64,000 nucleotides of DNA, taken from assembly GCA_002633025.1 (NCBI GenBank), contig NMRB01001074.1, forward strand, positions 75,088-139,087. The letters run 5' to 3'. The notes beneath the pieces are model-generated. The model was not told where the DNA came from, did no database searches, and worked only from the letters and a program-made list of their open reading frames with translations. How positions within the stretch are numbered: the stretch's first letter is position 1; each line of letters begins with the position of its first letter. This stretch comes from Notospermus geniculatus. Taxonomy: Eukaryota; Nemertea; Pilidiophora; Heteronemertea; Lineidae. Made by a program: the position numbers and the translations under genes. Of this stretch, positions 52,692 through 64,000 are shown piece after piece.

Positions 52692-54597
52692 ACATATTTT
52701 AGTGGTACATGTATACTGGAATCAAGTCCTATGGCAGGAAGAGGGAGTGTTTCTCCAGTTCTTTTGATGTCTCGTTCGGTCAGGTCACGTGACCGCATAT
52801 TGACGAGATCACCAAATTGAATACCACTGGCCATTTTACCAAAGGGTCACTTCCAGCCAGACCTACTGCTTCTTGTCTCTGTTCAATCACCGGGAAGGCA
52901 CAGAATATGAGATCATCGCCCAAAAGAATAGAAGATCGTGGTCCGAATGTACGGAGAGTGGGGAATGACGTCAGAGGGAAGATTGGGACATGCGCAGGAG
53001 TTGAGGAATAACCTCCTTCCGGTTTGTGTTCCCGCGCAAAAGCTTGGGGCAGACGATGGACCGTTCCCATGTTGGGAAAGAAAAAGAAAAGTCGGTTTTG
53101 AGCAGGTGTTGTCACTGAGACATACCGCAATGTGATATTTTTAAACAGTGTTTTTATGCAGGGTAGTAGCCTACTCGTCAAAGTGGGAGATTTAGTAGGT
53201 TTGCGGTGGAGGAATGAGCTAGCACCAAAGGAGTCTCCACTTTCTTTCAATGTCTCAGCAAGTGGCGACCTTCCGGCGATAGACGATCATTCGTAGGCTA
53301 TTTCCTTTATCAAGACGACGTACACGTATCTTACAATGTATAAAACTTATATAGGCAGCATAATGCACATTCCAATGCAGATTCGAATGATCCCGGCTAA
53401 AATGATAGGCTTACAATGTCTCTATGTCAACTTGCACTTCTCTTATTGTGTAGAATTATATTTTTGTTGACCCAAAGACGTTTATGAGTTATATATCTTG
53501 CCTGAATGAAGTACGCTGTCCTCCAACTGCCTGAATGAGATGTAAAACGTATTTTATGTCGTCAAATCGAGCAGATTGGCCCCAACATGTGCCAAAAATG
53601 TCCAAAATGGCCGCTGTCGTGTGGTCTTCTCGCAGTCAAAGAAACTTCGGCATCGTTCGGAAATTACCGACGACTGGCGAAGATGATGACGTCATGATCA
53701 GAAGCTCATGGCAGTCACGATCACAAATGGCCACGATGTTGGCTATTTAAGCACTTGACACGATTTTGAGAAGTAAGGGCCCACAGCCTCGAGAGGTAAA
53801 AAGCAGAAAACAAATTTATCAAGTGCCTCGGCAGCAGCGATGAGTGTCGGGCCAAGCCAAAGTACTTTGTGCCTGTAAATGTCGCTCACGGCAAAACGCG
53901 ACGGAAAATGCTGTAGTGATAACGGACCTTAAAGGGGCATGTCATTGCCACTTTTTGTCGACAGCCGGTGCCACCGGTGGTGATTGCGTCATTCTCCAAA
54001 GCCGTAATTTTGCCTTTCGCCCGTGTTGGAGAATGTATGAATACGTAGGGACTGTACAATGCATAGGTGGATACCCTAGGAACGAGAGTTACTCTACATG
54101 GGGCGAAGTTGATAAGCGGTAGTTTAATAACACTGGCAATAGAGGTCTCCCTTAACGCGGGTATGTGGAGCGCAGGATCGGGAAGGAACACTCTGCTCCT
54201 TTAATAGTCGATTGAGATACTGCACCAAACATTGATTTTGTATGTTCTGTCGTTTAATAACTGAAAATTACCGTCTGCTTCATTGGCAGAGGGTAGTTAA
54301 CGCATCCCGTGAAGGGTGCGGTGTCTAAGTGTTGGCGAGAGTGGTAATTTCCCTGATAATTGTTTACGAAAAACGTGATGTCAATGCTGTAGCTCGTTTG
54401 AAATGCACATCGGGTGAAAAAAGTGATAAATGATGACAATCGCATGCAACAATGGGATGATTTTAGCGGGCGTTTAGCCGATGTTGCAGTCAGACTCCGG
54501 TGATCAACTTGATATATTGTCCCTGGATGTCGTCCTGTTTATATCCCGGCAAACGCTGATTCAAAACAATTGGTGGACATCAGGACGTGGGTAGAAA
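52692..54597. other. No recognised exon between SLC1 gene B and the serine protease
   Basis: Presumed 3' UTR of gene B followed by intergenic sequence. No splice-framed coding segment or palindromic element was recognised. Confidence 0.45.
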
Positions 54598-57113
54598 ATG
54601 CTCGTCGCAGCTGTTGCCATTCTCTCCCTTGTTGGAGGTAAGTTAAGAATCTCAATTCATCGTTTAATGGTCCCTTTAAAATGCCTGCAATTTGACTGGT
54701 CCTTGTTACCCATCAGACTGGCAGGTTAGGGAACTAGTCTGCATCCCTGACCACACAATGCTCGCAGTCTTCTATAAAGTTCAACGACAACACGTCCTCA
54801 AGTTGTTAAAAGACAATGTTAGGGACTTTCAGCAAGGCTCCGTATCGTCGATCCGTGTCACGTATGACGTATTGAGGTAATGCATTTTCTATTAAAGTCA
54901 TACGTCATATAATAAAAGTCCCTCAAAAAACTTTAGGAACAATTTGACTGGTCCTTGTTGCCAATCAGACTGGCAGGTAAGGGAACTAGACTGCGTCCCT
55001 TACCACAGAATGCTCGCCAGTCTTCTAAGTTCAACGACAACACTGCCTCAAGTTGTGAAAAGGCAATATTATCTCAAAACTTTAGGAACATCGTTGATTT
55101 GACTGTACCTCTGTTGTGCCGTCTCAATTCATCGCTTCCAAATGCTGAGGTTTCTTTCCCCTTCATTGTTAGCCTGTAACGGGGACAAGTTCCATCCTCC
55201 CCCTGAGGACATCATCGCAGGGGATGTAGTGAGACCCGGACAATGGCCATGGGTGGTCGTCCTTCAGGTGCGGTGGGGCCCGGGAATGCCCCTGTGCGGA
55301 GGAAGCCTCGTCGACAAAAACACTGTGGTCACTGCCGCTCACTGTTTCGGGCGAAGGTATGTGCAGATGTAGAGATATTGAGGCTCACAGACTTTACAAT
55401 AAGACAATGAAGGTGGCCATTGATAACTTCCTGACTTTGGCAAATTCAACTCATTAAAATTTACACATGCAATTCATGTCTTCAAATACTCTTTCCAAGT
55501 TGCTGATGGTACAGTAGAATAAAATGTAAGGTAGGCCTATGTAATGGTAAAATGCTTGAGATTCTCTATTGTGTGTGTGCAGTCGGCGAACTTTGAGAAT
55601 TGCTTTACGCCTCGTCAAACACCATGACACGATTCATGATTTCTTGACTTTATTTTAGTCGGAATAACCGTGATTACACTGTATCTGTTGGCATCACCAG
55701 TTTACACTCAGTTCATCGTGACAACACCTTCCCAGTGTCGGCGATTCACATTCCTCAACAATACTTCTTCCAGATGGGCGTCAGCTCCCTTAAGTAGGCC
55801 TAAACAAACCAAACGGTTCGACCAGAGGAACCGAAACTGAACGATTTCTCAGTCCCGCCTTCTTGCTGTATAAGACCATTTCCATCAATCGTGGGCACTT
55901 TGAAACTGCTCGGGGCAGTCATCAGTGGCCGGATTTACTGCGACTTCTTTGTCCTCCGAACCAAACTAAAATTTTCCCTGGCACCAATGACAATAGACTG
56001 GTACGCTGCCCTGGAGACGCTTCGGAGCGTCTCCAGGGCAGGGACCAGTCTACAATGACAACCACATAATCTATTATCATGTCGCTCCAGCCAATGACAT
56101 CGCCGTCGTCAAGCTCGCTCGACCAGTCACATTCACCAAATACGTTCAGCCAATCGCCTTACCTTCTAGTGGAGCACCACGACCGGCAATGAACTCGTTT
56201 TGCGATGCGTCTGGATGGGGCCGATCGGAGTATTCAGGTGGGTAGGCCTAGTTTGGGACAGGATTACACTCATTTGTAAATGTGGTGATGATTTAGTATC
56301 GCGGGTGGTCATTCTGCAAAACTAACTCCCGAAAATCTACCGATTGGGACAACGTTAGTGTCAATACCAAACTTCAGCAATGATCTAGCAAAAGCAATGT
56401 AGAGTAACCAATCACAGCGCTAGTTTTTTTTGAATGGACCAATCGCTTGCTTCTGCGGAGGGACCAATCAGATTATTTGCTTTTGGACCAATGAAGGCGC
56501 TTGTTTGGCGACTACTCTAGATAATTTTCTATCCTATTCAGAAACAAATGCCCGGATGATGCACACTAGCCTGAAGATCAGATCGATGACCACGTGCCAA
56601 GCATTCTATCGCCACGTGGCTGAATTCTACTATCCCGCCAACCAGCTCTGTGCAGGCGGTTACTCCAACAAAAATGTCTGCGTGGTGAGTGAGGCTTCAA
56701 CCCGGGGGATTCACCTCCATGCTTATTGATTCCTGGTGTAGAAGGAAAATGTGTCCTTCCTTCATTTCGCCCTGCTTTCCTGATTGAATTTACCCCCACC
56801 CGCATTCCCCGCCGCCTAGATTGGTACCCGATCCTCCGCTAGGGGCAGCGACGAAATCAGGACCGCATGACAGTGACGTCATATGATAGTCAATGGCCAG
56901 TGACATCACCCCTGACATCACCCGATACTTTTATGTTTGCAGGGTGACAGTGGTGGACCTCTCGCGTGTCGTCATGGTGGCAAGTACGTCCTTGACGGAG
57001 TCGTCTCCTTTGGTTACGGTCGCTGTGGATACGAGAACACTAAAAAGTTTCCAACCGTCTTTACCCGCGTGGCGCACTACGTTAGTTGGATCAAACATAA
57101 GATGGTTAACTAG
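54598..57113 (+). CDS. Secreted chymotrypsin-fold serine protease (S1A)
   Basis: Likely exons: 54598-54637, 55173-55356, 55659-55793, about 56091-56237, 56542-56684 and 56943-57113. The first encodes a signal peptide ([14 protein letters not shown]). The triad is present: His in TAAHC, Asp in NDIAVVKL, Ser in GDSGGPL. The mature start would be IIAGD after ED, with no preceding Arg or Lys for normal tryptic activation. The residue six before the catalytic Ser (chymotrypsin 189) is Asn in KNVCVGDS, where trypsin has Asp, so trypsin-like specificity is unlikely. The third-to-fourth exon join is unresolved: the exon 3 donor leaves phase 2 but the visible acceptor at 56090 needs phase 1, and a 59-bp hairpin is inserted just upstream. 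The exons total 820 bp, not a multiple of three. AATAAA near 57211 may be the polyadenylation signal. Confidence 0.88.
54689..55070. repeat. Two copies of a ~130-bp unit in protease intron 1
   Basis: AATTTGACTGGTCCTTGTT starts both copies (54689 and 54941, 252 bp apart). They continue alike through GGCAGGT.AGGGAACTAG and GTTCAACGACAACAC. Divergence is about ten percent by eye, so the duplication is not very recent. Confidence 0.85.
55994..56052. mobile_element. 59-bp perfect-stem hairpin element with 9-bp target duplication
   Basis: It begins TAGACTGGT and ends ACCAGTCTA. The inner stem GCCCTGGAGACGCT pairs with AGCGTCTCCAGGGC around a TCGG loop. CAATGACAA flanks both sides (55985-55993 and 56053-56061). 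A diverged relative is at about 58932-58990. Confidence 0.88.
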
Positions 57114-57762
57114 GCCTACATTGAATACTCTGAAATCTTGATGATTTCATGATTTGGAGAACACAGGAAAGATTGTTTGCTTGATGTAATAAGATAAACT
57201 TGTTCTACATAATAAAACTTGCATTTACAATCAAATTTATGAATGTTAAGTATATCAGTTCCATAAACAACATGCAAGGAAAGTGTTAGCATCACTGTAC
57301 AGACAGTTGTTTGTTGTTGTCAGTAATTCAAATGCCTACTTTGGATACATAGAACGGTTATCCTTCCAGAAATACCCTCGGTTTGAACGTTCCGTGCTCA
57401 AATATGGCGAGCCACATTGATTTTGTGTCCTCCTAAACATTCAAACATGCTGACGGTAGTACTCCCTTAAAGTGCCACTATATGCATGAGGTATGCTTCA
57501 GTATCCCTCCCCTAGCGGCGGAATATAAAACCAATGTGATAAGACTTGGTCCTGTCCAAGCCATTGGTAACACCCAGGCTAGACTGATGATGTCGAAATC
57601 ATTAAAGATGTCAAAAATGGCCGGATGAGGTTCCAGTGTTCTGTTCACACTCTGTATCTCTGAAGGCGCCCCAGTGTTCTGTTCACACTCTGTATCTCTG
57701 AAGGCGCCGACAGTCTACCTGTTGTTGCTCAGAACAGATAATTCGTGATCGAGTAAAGGGTT
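57114..57762. other. Intergenic between the protease and SLC1 gene C
   Basis: Convergent 3' ends. A 36-bp direct repeat (CCAGTGTTCTGTTCACACTC in each copy) lies at about 57635-57708. No exon was recognised. Confidence 0.6.
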
Positions 57763-60700
57763 TCAGAACTGCGTATTGGGGTCAAATCGTGGATTTTTGA
57801 AATTAGCGACCGTCTCAGGGTTCCCGTCGGCATCGACCATGAAGGTCGCATTATCGACGCCGGTCTTCTGTGGGCTTTCCTCCCCTGCTTCGTCGGCTGT
57901 GAGGTCCTCCTCATCCAGCTTGGCGAACTGGGCCTTGGAGAAGCGTTCAACCACAGCGGCCCCGATGGTGTCGCCCCAGACATTCACTGTGGTCCGACAA
58001 CGATCACTACAAGGAAAGAAGTGAAGAAAGAGAACGATTCAGGGCGTGTGTGGTGTGAAAGGAACGATAGTCCGAGGAATGAAAGTCCGAGTTACAATAG
58101 ATTGCTATCTGCGTTTCTATTGAATGGTCGCGGTTTCTATACATGTATATAGGGCTAATCCTAATCCCCCGCTGAACAAACAACCAAACTTTGATTCCTG
58201 TCACAAGAACGCTGTCATTTCACGAACCAACAGAAATGAACTATACTTCTTCGACGGAAGTGTTAAAATTTCGTCCAATCATCAAAAAAAATTCAACGCT
58301 GTCGTGGAATGCTTTGACAAACTAAAGCACAGAGACGCTGATTGGTCGAGATTTACTCACAGGAACCAATCAATGACAATGATGAGCCTAATGCCCTCTA
58401 TCGGCAGGCCGACTGCTTGTAGGACCATGACCATCGTCACGAGGCCGGCTGAAGGGATACCAGCAGCTCCAACCGAGGCCAGGGTGGCAGTCAGGCTGAA
58501 AAATAACATCAAAATTGTATCTATGAAACGTGCAACGGTTCAGATTGATTCACTGAGTTAAAAAAAACATACGCGGAAGAAAAAGCAAACTCACCTGATG
58601 ATAATGATCTTCCCAATATCCAGTGGCCATTCTCCGTAGACTTGCGAGATGAAGATGACCGCCACAGCTTCATAGAGGGCGGTACCGTCCATGTTGATGG
58701 TTGCACCAATCGGAAGCACGAACCGCGTCACGCGGCGATCCATGCCCACTTTGTCTTCCAGGCATGCGATGGTGACGGGGAGTGTCGCTGAACTAGAACA
58801 GAAAAGAGACAGATATAGCCAACAAGTTTCTGGTATAAATTCAGAAAATTAACCAGAAACTGTACAAGTCAGTGAAACAAATCAGATGAGGTACATCTAA
58901 AAGGCGCAGAGGCTGAAGATCTGCTCCTAGACTGGTCTTCTGCCCTCGAGCCGCTCCGCGGAGCGGATCGAGGACAGGTGACCAGCCTAAGCTGCATGCC
59001 TGATGGCGCCGGGGAGTAGGGGCCTATCGGTCATACCTTGATGAAGTCGCGAGCGCCGTCAGCAATGCGTGAAGTGTACCAACGAAATGGACAAACGGGT
59101 TTTTCCGAACCAGTATTAGATAGGCGAGAGGGAGAATGATGAAGCCGTGGATGCCCAGCCCGGCAAGGACGGTAACGGTGTACAATCCCAACTGCCTCAA
59201 CACTTCTCCCACGTTGTCAATGGAGACGATTTTGGCGGCCACTAGGAAAAGGACACCTACGGGAGAATACCTGTGGAAAAGGAAGTGGTGAGTCAGTTTT
59301 GTGTATCTGCATGGTCTCCTCGGTAAACTGGTAAATAGGCCTACTCATGGAACGGGCGCACAAACATTGCTGCAGCGTCAATGAAAAAAGATGACTTTGC
59401 CGGCCACCTGGCCTAGGCCGCATGGTTTCGGTTTGCGTTAGCCGCCGCCATTTCTGTTTTCTTTTGCTGAAATTTGTCGAATTTTCGAACATTTCGACAT
59501 CAATTTTCCTAGCCGCTTGCTTGCTGAAATAACTTTCTCCAGTTCTAAGTGGTTTACAGAACTTGCTTTGTGGTTTGAAGGTCCCTGGCAGGAATTAGAA
59601 AACCCGTCGGAAAAGCGGCCCAACCAAGATGGCGGCCGCTAAAATCGCAAACTCTGTGGGCCTAGGCCTAGGCCTAGGCCCTAACGATCATGATACGGAC
59701 ATAGAAATCTCCGCACAAGACATTTTACCTTTCATATGGGCCTATGCGCCTTCAATGAATTGTTTCGAACCAAAAGCAAAATCTGATCCAACCTGCATAG
59801 AAAGCAGGCCTAGTGGAACAGACATGCAGAAAGCGTTGTCGACAAGGGCGTACCATTCTACGATGGTACGTATTCTATGATGGGACGGGTAGGCCACCTA
59901 CCAGATGATAATTCCAGTCAGTGTCATGATGGCCGCGTTAAAGGCGTCAAAGAATTTGACAAGAATGCGGGTCTCCTCCCCCATCTTGCTGATGATGGTG
60001 CCAAACACGATCGAGAACACCAACAGGCCGAGAATGTTTGTACCTCCTGTTGTCCCCGCCTTGAAGTCATAGTTGTCGAGATCGATCTCTGGGGAACAAA
60101 TGATAATTAAAACTCGAATAGGAGCTTTGTGGTGGATATATGATTAAACTTGGTGATATAGAGACGCAGCAGATGCGTTGCTGGCGGCCATCATTTTGGT
60201 TGCTATGGAAATGGCTCAAACTTTTTCGAGTTAGGCCTACCCGCCTTCTTTCCCCTCACTCAGATCAAGCATACTTTAGGGAGGCCTATTCCTGAAATTC
60301 CCAGTCTACTTCCGTACATAACGTTCTCATAACGTTTTGAGCATTGTTACCTCTGGTCACATTGGGAGGTAGGGTTTTGTTAGCCGCTGCGGCGGCTCTC
60401 TCTGGGTTCAACGTCGCCATGGTCTTGGCCTGAAATTGAGAAGGAAGGACGTTGAGTGGACTACCACATTAAGTCGACAGATAGTAGAAACCTGGGGCCT
60501 GTTTCATAAAGTGACTTTAAGCTAATGGTACCTTTGACCAAATGGAAAATGCATTGAAGTTAATGGTACCAATAGCCTCAAGTCACTTTATGAAACAGGC
60601 CCCTGGATCGCTAGGGGTTATGCGGGAATCCAATTTACCACTGACAATACGTCCTTAGTTTCTTACAAAATCAATCGCTGATGGGGTCGATTCTTGTGTC

Positions 60701-61573
60701 AAGTTGGACGCTTACCTTCTGAAAACAAGCTGTGATCAAGTTGTCGGGAAAAATGTTCCTGAAAAGAGGAACTTTTGCGTTGTTTGAAGTGTTTTTCAGT
60801 GAGCAGCAGCGTTTCTAGGGAAAATCAATTCTATACATGAATTCAGTTTTGGTACTGAGACGGCCTGGTGTATCTGCTCTGCGCGTCAGAAAACGCAACT
60901 TTGCAGAAAAGCACTAAGCGAGCAACTGTTTCTGCCAGCCCAGCGTAGTCGGAGTGGTTCAAGGTCCTTCAGTATCGGGAGGAACCACCTTTTCGGCGTG
61001 ACGTGTCCTACCAATCATTTGTATCCTGATTTCAAAGCCATCTCGAATGCCTCGCACCGTAGTAGAGCGGCATTATTGGATGGCAGGCTACCAGTTTTTT
61101 ACGGATAATGACAAATTATCTTGTACTTACTTTATAAGATCGAGGATGGTGTCGGCAGTCCGCGCTATCTTTTGGTTCCCCGACATATTGGGGTTCTTCG
61201 AGGCCCCAGGTTTGATGACGGAAACCAGAATTATCCCCAAGATGACGGCAATAATTGTGGTGGCGAAATAATACACAACAGCCTTCCACCCCATTGAACC
61301 GGACACCCGGGCGTCAAGGGACGCTAGGCCAGAAATGATACTTGTCATCACTAAGGGTATGATCAGCATCTTCAGCATCCGGAGGAGGAGGTCTCCAGGG
61401 AACTGGAGGTAGGAAATCTCATCTTTGGTCCATTTCTTGTCAAGGTATCTAAGGCCGATGCCGAGAGCGATCCCAGCTGCCATGCCAACCATGGTCAGGA
61501 TCAAAAGGAGATTGTTTTTCAACCATTTCCGACAGCACCGGTTGCTGCATTCACACTTACAATCTTTCGCCAT
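57763..61573 (-). CDS. Excitatory amino acid transporter, SLC1 family, gene C
   Basis: Third paralog. Exons, high to low: 61573-61131, 60758-60716, 60429-60351, 60088-59902, 59270-59037, 58792-58595, 58495-58361 and 58006-57763. Phases agree; 520 residues. The start is the ATG of [10 protein letters not shown] at 61573; an upstream TTG in frame is not needed. The exon pattern equals gene A, including the 43-, 234- and 135-bp exons. Exon 3 has an Ala-rich TM4 loop with NKT and NVT sequons. HP1 is SSSSATLP as in vertebrate EAATs, TM7 [12 protein letters not shown] and TM8 DWFLDRCRT are intact, but HP2 reads GIPSAGL instead of GIPQAGL and the next segment reads LPIEGIRL where most members have an acidic pair (L P T/A E/D D). 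The C-terminus is longer and acidic. Likely glutamate/aspartate transport with altered kinetics, by inference. Confidence 0.95.
58932..58990. mobile_element. Diverged TAGACTGGT hairpin element in an SLC1 gene C intron
   Basis: It runs from TAGACTGGTC to GACCAGCCTA with the inner stem CCGCTCCG/CGGAGCGG. The ends match the hairpin at 55994-56052, so the two probably belong to one family. Confidence 0.65.
60494..60603. mobile_element. Palindromic miniature element in SLC1 gene C intron 2
   Basis: The ends GGGGCCTGTTTCATAAAGTG and CACTTTATGAAACAGGCCCC are perfect inverted repeats. Inner GGTACC segments extend the pairing. Total 110 bp. Confidence 0.88.
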
Positions 61574-64000
61574 GTCGTGTGGTATTCCGCCTTTTCTGGT
61601 CGACAAAACTTAGCAGTCCCGAGGCTGTCTATTCGTTGGAATCCTCCACTAAGAAAAAGACAACAGATCACAAATATTTACCGAAATATCAAGGAAAAAC
61701 TTGTTGATTGTAGGCGATTGTTTCTTTGGCGAAGCATGCGCGTAAAACAAAGAAAACAGCTGATATCCGCTCTCGCCTCTTGTTGGTAACGCGGCGCTTC
61801 GTCGTTCTCAATATTCCTTTAATATATATTCAGAAAGTTATCCAACAGCGATCTGACAATAAAGGAGTGGCTTCGGGTTACTTCTACATGTACATGTATA
61901 AGAGATCACAAATTTTGTTCACAGATCAGTGAGCACTGAATGCAATTAATGAGAAGTATGGGCAAGTCTTTTGATGGCCACCTTTGATAGGGCAATCGAA
62001 AGGTCAGTTAGTTTGGGATGATGTATTGTATGGCAGTCATCTGTGCTCAAAGTGGAACTGGGGTGACAGGTTCAGTGGTTTTCTCTCCTTTATTCATGAA
62101 CAGTTACTGAAATGAATAACGATAGAGAATGACCAAAATACTTTAATAAATAACAATCAAGGTTTTAATTTATACCTGATACTTATCACACTCAGTGAAT
62201 GAGTCCAGTGGCCACAAAGATCAAAAGGTGAGATAACATAGGCCGTGGTGGACAAAAATTCAATTTATTCAATGTCCACTCGCGAATAGTTCAATACATG
62301 TATATCAAGTCCTCTAGGGGCGTAACTAGCTTTTATGGCCAAGGGGGCAAAATTGATTGAGTCTGGAGGGCGAAGTCAGAGGGGGGGGGGCTGGGGGAGG
62401 GGTCTTGCCCCAGAAAAGATTTGAAAATCTACATCCTCTGAGATGCATTTTCCCCACATCTTACACCACAATAACTCGGCTTGAAGAGGGAAAATGACCT
62501 TTTAGAGGAAAAAACTTTTTGTCCCCTTTTGCTCTGGGGGCATTTCCCTACACTCCTCTCACAGTGGACGCGCCAGCTGAAATCTAGACATCCACTTATT
62601 ACTGGGGACCACTGGGGACGAGTATTTCCAACCCTGATGTGTCCTCATTTCTTTCAGACGTCAGAAAAGTTGTCCCAATACCACCTCTGGTGAAGGGGAA
62701 CCTACATAAAGAAAAGCCACATGTTTTCTTTTTATATCTTTATTGATCATGGATATTCATGTACTATTAAAGCAAAATAAACGTATATGGTGAAAATCAT
62801 ACAACAGAGTAAGAATATACATATCTACAGGAATATATCTACAGGAATATAGACCTTTTGAAAACCTTTGTTGCACCTGCTAAGAAGCGAGGCACAAAGG
62901 CCTTTAGTCAAATTCTTATCTTTCCAAAATCTTTCCAACAACTACGGTAGTTTACATACCGGTACACCTATTGACCAAAATATAGAGATAATAAGCCATG
63001 AAGAGACCTGGGTTGAGCTAAATATACAGGGTGCTCCAATGAAAATGTCCTGTGAATAGTAGACATCGTTCTTGAGACCTTTTTGGTGGATAAACCAGCA
63101 CGGAGTCCATGAACACAATTTCAGTGAACCTGGGGTGGGAAGCTCAGCTGAAATGGTTCAATATAAACAGGTCAAGACGCTTAAAAGGGCTTCAACTTGG
63201 ATATTCTTACAAATATTATCACTATATTTAAAGAGATTATAAAGAGGTAACAACACAACCAGTACGGCACTCATAAAACATACAGTATGTCTCGAAAAAT
63301 ACAGTTCCATTGCACTGAGTGTGTTTTGCATGACATACTGTGAACTTTGAAACTGGCACTCTAACATGGACGGACGGTAACAAAAATGGTCAGTTTTCTG
63401 AAGATAAATACAGAATTTTATGTTGTTTGAACAAGAGAGAAACTTTGTCTGCGAGTGTATGAAGAGTACCGTTAGTGAGACAAAGGCCTGCTATGGGAGG
63501 CAGACAGTGTTGACACCAAATCAAACAGGCCTACTAGGAATTCAAGTGTTGATTCCTAGAGAAAGGTCGATGGGGGATTCACAGCAAAAAAGCAAACAAA
63601 CTATTGCACAAACCCAAGATCCCTGGTGCGTTGTGCCTCACTCCAATAACTGGCTGATCAACACGACAGCAGGGCGTGTTTTGAACAGCCAGAAATACCG
63701 ATAGAATTATAGCTAGAATTGGAGATGTAACATGCAGATCAGTGGACGGACCGACTGGTTAANATGTTTATGGTGAAAATCATACAACAGTGTAAGAATA
63801 TACACATATCTACAGGAATATATCTACAGGAATATAGACCTTTTGAAAACCTTTGTTGCACCTGCTAAGAAGCGAGGCACAAAGGCCTTTAGTCAAATTC
63901 TTATCTTTCCAATATCTTTCCAACAACTAGTTTACATACACCTATTGACCAAAATATAGAGATCATAAGCCATGACGAGAAGACCTGGGTTGAGCTAAAT
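61574..64000. other. Right flank: no coding exon recognised, with a long direct repeat
   Basis: Upstream of SLC1 gene C. A segment beginning AGGGGCGTAACTAG near 62317 has the look of a transposon end. A 235-bp direct repeat is listed separately. TTTATT near 62740 could be a minus-strand polyadenylation signal for a gene beyond the window. Confidence 0.45.
62786..63023 (+). repeat. Direct repeat, copy 1 (copy 2 at 63769-64000)
   Basis: TATGGTGAAAATCATACAAC starts both copies, 983 bp apart, and they stay about 95 percent alike up to GGTTGAGCTAAAT at the window end. Differences are small insertions and substitutions. A single N sits at 63763, six bases before copy 2. Confidence 0.93.

Noticed and set aside
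59629-59880. Plus-strand open frame with a strong Kozak ATGGCGGCC inside SLC1 gene C
   Set aside because: It runs through the CCTAGG-like repeat, has no family motif and no clear donor. It lies antisense in an intron. The ATG is more likely part of a YY1-like motif.

Overview
The window is nuclear DNA from an intron-rich animal. Genes are split by GT-AG introns, and the recognisable proteins are typical of metazoans: Mediator subunit MED8, the arginine methyltransferase CARM1, exosome subunit RRP40, heterotrimeric G-protein gamma subunits and SLC1 glutamate transporters. The many small palindromic elements, a tRNA-derived SINE, a (GAC)n-type element and the enriched palindromes TAGGCCTA and TACCGGTA suggest a marine invertebrate such as an echinoderm, hemichordate or lophotrochozoan. 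The phylum cannot be fixed from sequence alone. All exon models below come from reading splice sites and reading frames by eye.

Layout. 1-4.2 kb: repeats and an assembly gap. 4.3-7.1 kb: MED8 (+), with repeats upstream and inside intron 1. About 7.6-7.9 kb: a SINE. 8.0-16.7 kb: CARM1 (-), probably with a 3 kb 3' UTR. 16.9-18.4 kb: EXOSC3/RRP40 (+), divergent from CARM1 and carrying an apparent one-base frameshift. 19.3-23.2 kb: a glutaredoxin-DEP-DUF547 fusion gene (-) with a partial exon duplicated in an intron. 28.8-33.0 kb: three tandem G-gamma genes (+), each with its whole coding region in one exon just after a splice acceptor. 38.5-39.8 kb: a single-exon orphan of 433 residues with an MLCC N-terminus and an internal repeat. 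40.6-61.6 kb: three SLC1 transporter paralogs in alternating orientation (-, +, -), with a chymotrypsin-fold serine protease (+) between the second and third.

Genes acting together. CARM1 and MED8 both serve RNA polymerase II transcription and RRP40 serves RNA decay; these housekeeping genes are packed in the first 23 kb. The right half holds membrane signalling and transport families expanded by local duplication. The SLC1 paralogs share nearly identical exon patches inside otherwise diverged genes, which suggests gene conversion. The middle paralog lacks two exons that the other two have.

The most noteworthy points are the Grx-DEP-DUF547 architecture and its duplicated acceptor, the SLC1 cluster with its exon loss and conversion patches, the RRP40 frameshift, the protease with Asn at the S1-pocket position, and the nested palindromic elements. 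No complete autonomous transposon, CRISPR array or rRNA was seen.
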